Assembly: GCF_014356525.2 (NCBI RefSeq)
Contig: NC_052511.1
Coordinates: forward strand, 12,213,175 to 12,277,174
DNA from: Nilaparvata lugens
Lineage: Eukaryota; Arthropoda; Insecta; Hemiptera; Delphacidae
Length of the DNA: 64,000 nt
Reading direction: 5' to 3'
Shown: in pieces, positions 1 through 10,400 of the stretch
How positions within the stretch are numbered: the first letter of the stretch is position 1
How the letters are laid out: the number at the start of each line of letters is the position of its first letter
Position numbers and translations under genes: made by a program
The notes under the pieces: model-generated
Database searches by the model: none
What the model saw: the letters and a program-made list of their open reading frames with translations, nothing else
What the model was told of the DNA's origin: nothing

Positions 1-9
1 ATTTTTCAG

Positions 10-154
10 GCCGGTATTGAAGGATCTCTCCCGTATTCTTATCCTATTAAATAGGAGAGAAGAAAGGATAGTAACTCCTCCAGCTGATTGGGAGACTCTA
101 TTAGCATGGGGAGAAAGAGTTCTTAGGCGTTATAAGAAACAAAATCCCAATCAG
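10..154 (+). CDS. Internal coding exon of unrecognised gene, copy 1
   Basis: The exon has an acceptor TTTTTCAG ending at 9 and a donor GTAAAG from 155. It is 145 bp long: its first base completes a codon and 48 full codons follow, so it enters with a split codon and leaves in phase 0. The peptide contains RREERIVTPPADWETLLAW and ends RYKKQNPNQ, an amphipathic basic helix-like stretch. I do not recognise the family. The phase-0 exit matches the phase-0 entry of the exon at 4252. Including this exon and its twin at 1460 together would break the frame, because 145 is not a multiple of 3. Confidence 0.75.
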
Positions 155-503
155 GTAAAGTATTATCTACTAATGAACGTAACATGGTTGTAATTTCCGC
201 TATTTATATTATAGTATTATTCTGGGGATGTCATAAAACATAGCGAAACGGTGAAGCATGTTCAATGCACACAATCGATTAACCAATTCCTGCTTACAAG
301 TTTCTTGATATATTCATCATATTCTACAGTTTAGAAATGAGACTGGATCAACACCGCTATATTATTATTTCATTGAGGCTGTGCAATAGGATATTAGGAC
401 CCCTCTACTGGTGACATTTTTTAAAGTTGTTTGATTTGGATACTATCACATATATACGAGGGTATTTTTTTTTCAATCACCAATCACATATCATAAGACA
501 CAG

Positions 504-652
504 GAAAGGTTGGTGGCGACTTTCACAGATCCGAACAGCTTGTCATCCCCACCAAACGCCCACAAATCTGTGCGGCCAAACCGTCAATTGTTGTCGAGTT
601 AGAGACCCAGAAACATGGCCGAGTCACTTGAGCCTCCCTCCAAGTGCTTACG
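504..652 (+). other. Exon-like segment, possible alternative last exon (copy 1)
   Basis: This GC-richer stretch lies between CACAG (acceptor-like, ending 503) and GTACGT (donor-like, from 653). Entered in phase 0 from the exon at 10-154 it codes 32 residues and meets TAG at 600-602. AATAAA signals follow at 726-731 and 730-735. It could therefore be an alternative terminal exon or a stop-containing cassette exon. Its 149 bp length does not let it join the exon at 4252 in frame. An identical copy sits at 1954-2102. Confidence 0.3.
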
Positions 653-910
653 GTACGTAGATTTATTCGTTTTTGCAAGCAAAAAGCAATAGTTTGGCAT
701 GAATTGTATTTGCATATGAAAAATTAATAAATAAAACAAATGAATAGAATAAATTGAACGAAGAATGATTAAAGTTTGAGCAGAAAACATTATGAGTGAT
801 GAGGTTATGTCTCGAAAATGGTCTCGGAAAATTTAAGACGTCAGAGTTGAAATGATTTCCAGAACTGTTGTGATAGTTAAGTCAATATAGACATAAAAAA
901 GGGGTGTGTG

Positions 911-1015
911 CTTGCAATTTATATTTTAGTTCTGATTTTTTAATATATCATTTGGGTACATAAGAGAAGTCCAGAACCAATTTCTTCATGCAAAATTTCC
1001 TTGTGCTAAATACAG
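911..1015. repeat. Partial inverted-repeat arm of the 2361-3706 element
   Basis: This segment matches the outer part of the left arm of the element at 2361-3706, since it is the end of the duplicated block. The element body is absent here; unrelated sequence starts at 1016. Confidence 0.8.
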
Positions 1016-1450
1016 AGAACTCAATACAAATAGGCCTGTTGTATTATTTATCATCATGATTAAAGGGTTGTTCACAGGGGGGGGGGCGAGGACACAGACT
1101 GCGTCCTAGCATGAAATTATTGGGCGAGGTTCGAAACAAAAACCATTCTGGGAGAGGGGGCACCCCTGTTGAACAAAACATTTTAAAGGTCTTTAAAACG
1201 TCTTTGGCATAAACAGTGGTTGAGACATTTCAGAAAATATACTGAAAATCTTATTTCCAAATTGAAGGAGGCGAACTTTATAATATTTTTCCATTTCTTA
1301 TTTAAAATAAAATCATCAACTATTGATAATGATTGAATTTGGTGATATAATAGTGAATCTACTGTAATAGTTGTTCTTTGATGATTTGCAAAATTTCTTG
1401 AATATTTCAATTGAGAAAATTAACATGAATGAAATTAATGAGAATGTTGT
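1016..1450. other. Spacer between duplicated blocks, with G-rich repeat fragment
   Basis: This unique 435 bp intron sequence separates the two duplicated copies. Around 1072-1170 it holds a G-rich patch with the words CACAG, GACACAGACTGCGTCC and a long G run. The patch resembles fragments at 4912-5110 and 29360-29400, so it is probably a degenerate dispersed repeat. No coding signal was seen apart from chance frames. Confidence 0.5.
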
Positions 1451-1459
1451 ATTTTTCAG

Positions 1460-1604
1460 GCCGGTATTGAAGGATCTCTCCCGTATTCTTATCCTATTAA
1501 ATAGGAGAGAAGAAAGGATAGTAACTCCTCCAGCTGATTGGGAGACTCTATTAGCATGGGGAGAAAGAGTTCTTAGGCGTTATAAGAAACAAAATCCCAA
1601 TCAG
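1460..1604 (+). CDS. Internal coding exon of unrecognised gene, copy 2
   Basis: Appears identical to the exon at 10-154, with the same TTTTTCAG acceptor and GTAAAG donor. Its phase-0 exit joins cleanly to the exon at 4252-4493, giving ..NPNQ followed by VAQLVSFLQVP. Only one of the two copies can be used in a frame-preserving transcript, so they would have to be mutually exclusive, or one is unused, or the duplication is an assembly artefact. The protein family is not recognised. Confidence 0.75.
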
Positions 1605-1953
1605 GTAAAGTATTATCTACTAATGAACGTAACATGGTTGTAATTTCCGCTATTTATATTATAGTATTATTCTGGGGATGTCATAAAACATAGCGAAACG
1701 GTGAAGCATGTTCAATGCACACAATCGATTAACCAATTCCTGCTTACAAGTTTCTTGATATATTCATCATATTCTACAGTTTAGAAATGAGACTGGATCA
1801 ACACCGCTATATTATTATTTCATTGAGGCTGTGCAATAGGATATTAGGACCCCTCTACTGGTGACATTTTTTAAAGTTGTTTGATTTGGATACTATCACA
1901 TATATACGAGGGTATTTTTTTTTCAATCACCAATCACATATCATAAGACACAG

Positions 1954-2102
1954 GAAAGGTTGGTGGCGACTTTCACAGATCCGAACAGCTTGTCATCCCC
2001 ACCAAACGCCCACAAATCTGTGCGGCCAAACCGTCAATTGTTGTCGAGTTAGAGACCCAGAAACATGGCCGAGTCACTTGAGCCTCCCTCCAAGTGCTTA
2101 CG
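1954..2102 (+). other. Exon-like segment, possible alternative last exon (copy 2)
   Basis: Identical twin of 504-652. Read in phase 0 from the exon at 1460-1604 it gives 32 codons and a TAG at 2050-2052, with AATAAA at about 2176-2185. The same caveats apply; it may be intron sequence with chance signals. Confidence 0.3.
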
Positions 2103-2360
2103 GTACGTAGATTTATTCGTTTTTGCAAGCAAAAAGCAATAGTTTGGCATGAATTGTATTTGCATATGAAAAATTAATAAATAAAACAAATGAATAGAAT
2201 AAATTGAACGAAGAATGATTAAAGTTTGAGCAGAAAACATTATGAGTGATGAGGTTATGTCTCGAAAATGGTCTCGGAAAATTTAAGACGTCAGAGTTGA
2301 AATGATTTCCAGAACTGTTGTGATAGTTAAGTCAATATAGACATAAAAAAGGGGTGTGTG

Positions 2361-3706
2361 CTTGCAATTTATATTTTAGTTCTGATTTTTTAATATATCA
2401 TTTGGGTACATAAGAGAAGTCCAGAACCAATTTCTTCATGCAAAATTTCCTTGTGCTAAATACAGGCTGGCCCAAAAACCTCGTATTTTCGGCTCATTTT
2501 CCAGTTTTCAGCTATTTCTGCCAAATCTCGTAATCGGACAGAAAATAATGGATTTTAGGCAACTGAGCTCGTAGAGAATGAATTTATCTACAATTTAGAA
2601 TCAATCGTGAGTTTCTATGATGTATCAAACTCGTTTTAGAAACTTTTGATCATCAGTAAAACCACAAAAAAATGTAAAAACTGAAATCGCCATTTTTGAA
2701 ATCTTCTGTAACTTTCGAATGGTATTGGAATTGAAAGTATTTTTTATTTGAAGGAGCAGAGGGGGACAATTTTCACATCTTCACTTGAATTGGAAATTTT
2801 ATCAGAAGTATTTCAAAAGACATGCAGCTTTGAATATAGAAATTGGCCATTTTTTGTGTATATGGGCTTAAGTACACTCAACAATAAATTTTCCACTTTT
2901 CGACCGAATTTGACTCATGATGTATGATTTTGGACCGCCTTGACGAGCCGAGAAGAATGAAGTGTAGTACCATGAAATCTGAGCATTTTGTCAGACGTTA
3001 TAAGTGTTCGAAATTTTGATCCTTGAGGTGTCCTTAAGCGCGCCTCTCCACTAGAAAATACTGAAATGAAGTGCATCTAACGGGTGACTCTCATAGAACA
3101 TAACCTTATGAACTTATGTCATTGTATTAAATATCAATGTAACGACTATGTAGTTGGTGATGATGGTTGAAGCTGAAAATTAGGTGTTTTTCACAATACA
3201 AGGAGCATTGTTGTCAGGTGTACCTGGAAATCTATATGAGATAGAGCGCTCCACCTGATCTCAGATTGTAGAGCATGAAAATACGCTTAGAGGGATTTTG
3301 AATTATCCATAAAAATAGTAACAATCGGAAGATATTGTTGATCAAAAACTAAAATTCATCAAAATTGATTTTTTCTTCAAATTTTACTCATTTCTGAAAA
3401 ATCATAACTCAGTACTCATTGATGGAGATAGAGAGTTCTGAATGATCTCATTTTGTTCAGAATTTCATAATCTAGAAAGGAGGCGAGAGGAATATTTTCT
3501 GTCCGATTACGAGATTTGGCAGAAATAGCTGAAAACTGGAAAATGAGCCGAAAATACGAGGTTTTTGTGCCACTCTTTATCTAGCACAAGGAAATTTTGC
3601 ATGAAGAGATTGGTTCTGGACTTCTCTTATGTACCCAAATAATATATTAAAAAATATGAACTACAATATAAATTGTATGCATCAATGTATATAGTGACTG
3701 GACTAT
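2361..3706. mobile_element. Non-autonomous DNA element with ~185 bp terminal inverted repeats
   Basis: The left arm (about 2361-2547) is the reverse complement of the right arm (about 3493-3682) with few differences. Both contain the words TCTTCATGCAAAATTTCC, ACCTCGTATTTTCGGCTC and AATCTCGTAATCGGAC, in arm orientation. The ~950 bp interior has no meaningful reading frame, so the element is non-autonomous. A second, 5'-truncated copy lies at 44391-44856, showing that this is a dispersed family. It sits in the intron between the duplicated exon and the exon at 4252. Superfamily unknown; a target duplication was not clear. Confidence 0.8.
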
Positions 3707-4251
3707 GATGCATGAGCATGACAACTCGGACTCATAGTGCTGGTGCAACCAAACAGCTTCTCCAACAAATCAAATTGGATGATTTCGATAAACCACCAAG
3801 AAAAACTGACTTGGTTATCTTATTATACCTGATCCCCAAACTCAAGACATGACTTCGAGTACAGAGCTTCCAAACTAATGAGAAGCTCCAAAATAACGTC
3901 ATAGCACACTCATTTGACGGCAGCATTTCATGAGGAGGCATTTGTTAGGCTGGTCCACTGGTATTACAAAAATTCCACAACGTTTACGGCAATTACGTTG
4001 AAGAATTATCATATAATGGTCAGTGTGAGTAACTTTTGGTTAATTTTTTTCTCTTCCATACACATTCGTCTTTCATTTATGGCCAATTGGAAGTTGGAAA
4101 AATTGCCCTGGTATATGAAAATATGCTCTCTTTTTCAATTTTTTGTATTTTGTTCTCAACTTCAAAATTTGAAGTTGAGAATGTTAATGTAGTATTGTTT
4201 TGAATTTTAATTTCAGTTTTTCATCTAATGATGAATTTGTTGTCTTTTCAG

Positions 4252-4493
4252 GTAGCACAATTAGTCAGTTTCCTGCAAGTGCCAGTGCAGACGCATCACC
4301 CCCCACCGCCCTCACCCTACCCGGCTCAGCTGACTACCTTCGCGGCATCCCCCTCCCCCGCACCCTCCACCCAACCACCTCCCTCGACACCATCTCCCGT
4401 CGCCATGGCAACCAGCCGCATCAAGCCCAACTTCCAGCAGCTGGCCATATCCGCCTTTGACAACAACTACAACAGTCGGTCGAATAGTAACAG
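4252..4493 (+). CDS. Coding exon of unrecognised gene: Pro/Ser/Thr-rich linker
   Basis: The acceptor TTGTCTTTTCAG ends at 4251 and the donor GTGAGA starts at 4494. The exon is 242 bp, 80 codons plus two bases (AG) that join A from the next exon to make Arg. It opens VAQLVSFLQVP, runs through a proline-, serine- and threonine-rich low-complexity stretch of about 45 residues, and ends in a more ordered segment containing RIKPNFQQLAISAFDNNYN. The GC content is well above the flanking introns, as expected for a real exon. The preceding exon (10-154 or 1460-1604) leaves in phase 0, as needed. Function not recognised. Confidence 0.8.
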
Positions 4494-5990
4494 GTGAGAG
4501 TTACATTGAAAGAAGAGTATCCTTTTTAATTTGTATAAGAGCCCAATAACTAGAATTAGTATACATCTAAAGACAAAAGGGTAGCTTTTTCTGTCTGAGC
4601 GCTGCGACCCGACGGCGTCTTAGTTTCCAAGAGCGAGAAAATCTACTTCATAACAGCGAGTCCATAACAGCTTTCCTCAACCGACAACGTTATGAAAATG
4701 TAACATTCAACTTTCCTTAATCAAGTATAAGATCTGTAGAGAAGTTGGAATTAATAGTTAGTCTCTGAGACTAGTTTTAATGACAATCGTCACAGAAATT
4801 GCCCCTACAAAGCCTTTTGCTACCTATTGAGGACAGTTTGTATGACAAACCTTCAATGGCAGGCGCTCAGACACATACTATAATAGAGGAGCCACCCATC
4901 TTATCTAAATACAGGGGTGCCCACAGGGGAAGGTGTTTGGACGCAGACTATGTCCTTGAAATTCTTGGGGGCTCAAATTGACAAAATCAAATCCTGGGGG
5001 GTCTCGAAAAAGGGCCAGCAGTGTTTGAAATGACTACTGACGAGATTTTTCTGACGAGGGAGTAAAGGCTAAATTTTTTGCCAATTTAGGGGGGCGAGTC
5101 CATGGGCTGGTAAATATTTATTTATTGAAATATGATCACTTTTAGTCCAAAGGAAGTGGAGTGACTTCTCTAGTGGGTAGAGAAAATTATATACAATAGA
5201 AAAGAGTTATAAAGTTTCATTAGAACACAATTTCAAAGGGGTACACTTAACAATACATTCTCAATAATATTTGAAAGGATAAAAATAGATATCAACAATT
5301 TTCAGTGCCATATCTTTAGGTGGTATGATGCTAGATATAAGACCAACAATATTTAGAAATTTTTACCCCCCCAATTTTAAAGGTGGAATATAAACTGAGC
5401 CTGTATGAAGTGAATGGAAATCATCTTAGTTACCTGAATTAAAAAATGTGACCAGATAACCGGAGAGCATTAAAAAAATCAGTGACCTGTTCATAGAAAT
5501 GTCCACTCATAATATGAAATCTACACAATCATAATAACTATGATACGATATTACAATTTAATTTGAAAAAATAGAGATATCTTTATGAATAATAGTTATT
5601 GAAGCATTTATTGATTCACACATTTGCGATTCAGAGGACAATATTTTTCATCCTATTTTGCAGGAAGTCATTCTCCAAGTACCATTTTAGAATGTTAATG
5701 AGAAATTATGAGCATCTTTGATTATTGACAATATAATTATCGAGCAATTTTAATTGTTCATTCCTTTTTCACTGAAAAATCCATTTTAATTCACTTTATA
5801 CTGTCAATAATCAATAAAAAAGTACCTGAAAAGTTATAGAACATGTACCATCAAGTCCTTTGATAGACTTAGGCTACTTGTAATCTTTGATGGCAGATAA
5901 TGTAAATGACTATTAACTATGTACTCTTGATATGGTTCCTATAATATGATCATAGAGATAGTTTATTATATTTGAATAATCTATTTTCAG
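4494..5990. other. Intron with a G-rich repeat fragment
   Basis: A 1497 bp intron between two phase-matched exons. At about 4912-5110 it holds a G-rich degenerate repeat with GGACGCAGACTATGTCC and several G runs, related to the patches at 1072 and 29360. Nothing else was recognised. Confidence 0.6.
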
Positions 5991-6240
5991 AAAATCAGAA
6001 GACGATATGAGGCCCAACACAGCAGCCTCCCTGCTACAGCAGCCGTCACTCATAGACTCCGGTGTGGACTTCAGCTCCAACTGGGAGTTCAACCCCAACA
6101 ACTACACCATCCTGGCAGAGTGGTCGGCCACCACTGACGACAACAGTCCAACCGATTACTCAGAGTTCGCCACCACTGACGACGATGACTTCTTCACGCT
6201 CGGTTTCAGGCCGCAGGACGAAATCACAACTGAATTATGA
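5991..6240 (+). CDS. Terminal coding exon of unrecognised gene
   Basis: The acceptor CTATTTTCAG ends at 5990 and the TGA stop is at 6238-6240. The first base completes the Arg codon begun in the previous exon, and 82 residues follow. The C-terminus is acidic and rich in Asp, Thr and Asn: it contains DSGVDFSSNWEFNPNNYTIL, then TTDDDDFFTLGF, and ends EITTEL. Together with the 4252 exon it gives 163 residues of C-terminal sequence without a known domain. The acidic, aromatic-spaced tail could be a protein-binding or activation-type segment, but that is a guess. Confidence 0.82.
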
Positions 6241-6960
6241 TATCAACTGAAAATTATTTGCCAAATTTGTTCAAATTTATGATCACAACTGTACAGTATA
6301 ATGATGAACTATATTAGACTCAATGTAACGGTGATGTAAATAATTGTATCCAACAGGAAATCTGTGACATTGGATTTTTAGTGAGATGAGTAAACAAAAT
6401 TATGATTAATCTGTTGCATATCCATACTTTTTCACTATTAAAATTAAACTTGAATTTCAAAAGTACGATCATCATCAGACAGTCTATTTAACTCCATACC
6501 GGTAAGTGGTTTTAAAATTCAAGTTGAAAGTTATGATATTAACTGAATATAATTTGCGAAATATGTTAAAATTTATGACCATATAACTGTACAGTATTAT
6601 GAACGATATTAGAAAACGATATTAATTTTTCTAACAAGAAATCTGTGACATTGGATTTATTTAGTGAGACGACAAACCTAAATTATATGGTATCAACCAG
6701 AACTTATTCAAGAAATATGATCGAATTCATGACCATAAGCATATAACTGTATACACTATCATGAACGATGTTAGATCATTTTATCGGTGAAGTAGATTTT
6801 ATTCCAAAAGCAAATCTGTGACATTGGATGTATTTAGTGGGAAGATAAACCTCAAAAGATGGAACCGTAATGATGTAATGTACTCATACTAATTAGGGAT
6901 AGTTGGTCAAATTTATGATCATAACTGTACAGTATAACGAATTAAATGAAATTAGTATCA
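6241..6960 (+). repeat. 3'UTR/downstream degenerate tandem repeat
   Basis: Starting at the stop codon, related units recur at intervals of about 150-300 bp. AACTGTACAGTAT or close variants occur near 6286, 6583, 6740 and 6924, and CTGTGACATTGGAT near 6361, 6641 and 6813, with TTAGTGAGA-like words after it. A last partial unit near 7163-7205 follows an inserted repeat. A possible ATTAAA poly(A) signal lies at 6437-6442 and AATAAA at 7408-7413, so several units may be transcribed. Confidence 0.7.
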
Positions 6961-6967
6961 TTGTATC

Positions 6968-7165
6968 GGTGAATCAGTAACGTAGCCAGGATTTTAAAGG
7001 GGTGGGTTGTCCAAAATATTGTGCTCTTATGGAAAGCCCCCTGTAAATTTGATGAGGAGGGGTGTTATCTTGGATTTTTTAGGCTCATGGGGTATGGGGG
7101 GGGGGGTTGTGGCCTGTTATGTAACCTGGAAGCACCCCTCACCCACATCGGAACGCCACTGGGTG
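6968..7165. mobile_element. Short interspersed repeat inserted in the tandem repeat
   Basis: Sequence starting CAGTAACGTAGCCAGGATTT, with long G runs and ending near AACGCCACTGG, interrupts a repeat unit: CGGTGAA is found before it and GGTGAAGTAG after it, consistent with a short target duplication. A reverse-oriented relative lies at about 27898-27990 (GCGAAGCCAGGATTTGAAA on the minus strand). Class uncertain. Confidence 0.55.
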
Positions 7166-7407
7166 AAGTAGATTTTATTCAAACAGGAAATCTCTGACTT
7201 CCTGATTTCAAGAGAAAACTGTCATTCTGTATTAGAGCTGGTGTAAATCGACTTACTATGAATTCTTAATACAGAAGTTGATAGTTCCAAGTATGATTTT
7301 GAAGATTGACTGCGTGATTTCGGGAGAAGGATATAGAACAAAGAATGCGATGGTATTAATGACTATGGTTTCATGAGTATGCTGGATTTTCAAGAATACA
7401 TGAAAAA

Positions 7408-7413
7408 AATAAA
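7408..7413 (+). terminator. Candidate poly(A) signal AATAAA
   Basis: AATAAA about 1.17 kb after the stop at 6240. It may serve the + strand gene if the tandem-repeat stretch is its 3'UTR; the ATTAAA at 6437 is an alternative. Confidence 0.35.
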
Positions 7414-10400
7414 CTCAAGAAGGGGACAGTAGAACTCAACGAATAATGAGTATAATAATTATCTATCTATGGATTCTCAAATTTTGATTCTATAAAACCG
7501 CAATCTATATTTGCCACGACAAAACGTTTGCATACCGTAAAGAATATCATTTTTCCTACAGTTACGTTGAAAAGTGGCCATTGCTGCACTGATTACAGAA
7601 CGCAAAGAATCACGTTTCCGCTCTAGTGCGGGATAAAATTTTTCTGCACTCCAGATTTGCAACATGGCAACACAAAATAGTTGGTGGGTTATATGGAGGA
7701 TTAGTGCACGAGAACAAAAATTAAGTTGGTAACAATGACTGTGGTTAGATTTAGATAAGAATCATTTCAATGGCTACCCTACATTTATGATAAAATCCCA
7801 ATCTAGAAATCCAAAACAAGAATAATGCTTATCTAAATCATAATTAAATAATAACTTCTCATCATTTAAAAATAGATAATGTTTATTTTCTATTGACAGT
7901 AATAATTATTTCAACTCCAAGCAATGAGAAATGTAGCCAACACACATTATGAAATTCGAATTTTCAGGTTAAATAATTACCGTTCGAAATCCATGTCAAT
8001 AAAATTAATAAAATAACATTGGAATATACTACAATAGAATATTTTCTGTTGTCTATGTTATTTTATAAATATTTTTTAGTTTACTTATAGTATTTTTCGG
8101 TAATTCTAGTTAACCATAAGTCTAAATAATTATCTAAATACTGTTTTTAGTAGGATGAAACGAAGTTAGGTACGATTCTTCCCACTAGGTCGCGCGCTTC
8201 TCGGTTCAGCCATCTTGCAGACATCTGAACCAGCTGTTGGCGTGTATTTTGAATTGTATTTTATTTTTTGTTTTATCTGTATTTTTTCTGATTCTTGAAT
8301 GAATAGAAATGAGAACTTTGGTTGAGAATTTTCAACTTCAATTGGATTATTAATTTTTAAATGGAAGGTTGTTATTAATAACAGCATCACACACACAAAC
8401 ATTTGATGGATTTCAGCCATCATTTTATCCATAGTTACCCACTTTTCATATTCAATGGTAACTGTAGGAAAAACTTAATGTGAAATACGTGTGCAAAGTT
8501 CCTCTGCTGCACTCAAGAAACCATTCCGTTCGTTTAGAAAGTAAACGTTTCTTTCGGTACAGCAAACTGTCACTTTGCGCACTAGTTGCACAAATAACTA
8601 TTCTGGACACCCTAAAAGGGTAAATTAGAATAATCCAATTTTAATTCACATCACGTCATTCATGTCTAAACAACATATAAGATATGGAATACAATTTGAT
8701 AACTTGATTTTAATTCATCTAATCGTGCAGTTATTGAATAATTCTTCAATTGATGTAATTAAATTATAAAACATGTTTCCTTCAAACATTCCAAGAAAAC
8801 CTTACTCTACTGACAAAATTTGATAAACAGTTTTCTATTTTGTTAATTGGTTTTGTAATTTTTTTAACTTTACTACTATTGTCTGTTTTAGTACAAAATG
8901 TATATTTCTGTAAAAATTATGATATATTATAATTTTAACCTATGGATATTATTCTATTCTATACACTATTCATAAGATGCATTAGATATATTGAATGTTG
9001 AATATTTCACGTCATGAATATTGTATCAAGCTAGTCAATGATAATTTTTATAAATAATATATGAAGTGTATAAATGAACAGCTCATGCTAGATAATTTAC
9101 GGTATAAACAGATATATCCATCAATATACAAACTGTTATAAGCTTTAAAGTAGGTCTGTCTTTTGCCTACTGAATCTTTTCTTCTCATTAGTTGAAATTT
9201 TCATTCTAAATTGAATTGTTTCAATAACTTGGTAAATTTAAAGGGATGTATTGATATTACACTCATTTCCTCAAGAAAGATTCATTGTAGACTGTTGAAA
9301 TCAGTTTTTTATTTATTTTCTACAATATTGAATATTATTTACGACTAAAATAAATTATTGAGTACACTGTATGGTACCATAATACGGTAGTATATCGGAA
9401 GTTATAATTTATAACTTAAAAAGTGTTAAGTTATGATTTGTGTTATTTAACACAAATCATCTGTTATAATTTTCTCGCTTAAATATTGCTTTTTAAACTC
9501 GACCAAAATTTGAGACATTATAATTTCATCGCAAGCAAGAAATACTGGTATTATACTGTTTTTTATTTTTTAATTTTCAGTCAAGCATTTTGATAAATCT
9601 CTGTTGTCTGTTATAAATGGAAGAATAATTGAAATTGTCGAATATTTGAAAAATTATTATTAAGAAAATTACTAAAAGATAATGTTTCCATAGAGTCTAC
9701 TATTATCTGCGATATTTGAATCTATATTCTGTAAAATTATAGCTTTGTACAAGATATGTAGATAATTATGTACGGTATTAAGAAATATCATGTGTTTTGT
9801 TTTGTAAGAGAAATAATTTAAATATAAACCATATTATTATATTTTAGAACGTTTCATTAGATCTCCTGTCCTATTCAAGTTATTTTATTAATTCGATTAC
9901 AGCAATGGTCTTAAAGTAAAGTCTGGCAATAACGATATGTCATTTAAAAATGTGAAATAATTCAGAACTATTTGTTCATTAGTTGGCAAATAAGAAATCA
10001 ACTTTCTTTTATAGGAGCCTTACACATTAAAGCTGTGGCAATTCAAGGAGAAATACGCAGATGTCTCTGTAATAGTTAGTCTACATATTCCAACATCAAC
10101 ATTTTTTTTATTAATCTAACGCTTCATTTAATGAGAAATAGCAGACAACTTTGGCTGGGGGTATTTAAAAGTCATATAAGATTTGGGTGAGAAACAATTC
10201 ACAAAAGTTGCACTTCTTCATGTAGGTAGATAAAAACTGGGTGATTTTTTTTCAGTAAAAATTTTCATAACAATCAAATGATATTATGATAAAATATATT
10301 TTTTAATGCTTCGATGAATTTGATCACTCCTGAAGAAATCAACCACAAAGTGTTGTGATAACACTGAAATCATTTACGGGATTTGAAAGCTCACAAAAAT

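Larger units (their letters stand above)
1..1015. repeat. Direct duplication, copy 1 (cut by window start)
   Basis: This stretch reappears at 1451-2465 with a constant offset of 1450 bp, and I saw no mismatch in the parts compared. It carries a coding exon, a second exon-like segment with poly(A) signals, and the first part of an inverted-repeat element. Copy 1 ends inside that inverted repeat (TACAG then AGAAC), whereas copy 2 continues into the full element. Identity suggests a very recent duplication or an assembly join of two haplotypes. Confidence 0.95.
1451..2465. repeat. Direct duplication, copy 2
   Basis: Second copy of the block at 1-1015. It carries the coding exon at 1460-1604, the exon-like segment at 1954-2102, AATAAA signals near 2176, and runs straight into the left arm of the inverted-repeat element at 2361-3706. 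Copy 2 is probably the ancestral end, because the inverted repeat is complete here and truncated in copy 1. Confidence 0.95.

Noticed and set aside
8166..8432. Minus-strand frame of 88 codons
   Set aside because: It spans AT-rich intergenic sequence with no acceptor or donor of quality and no recognisable motif.
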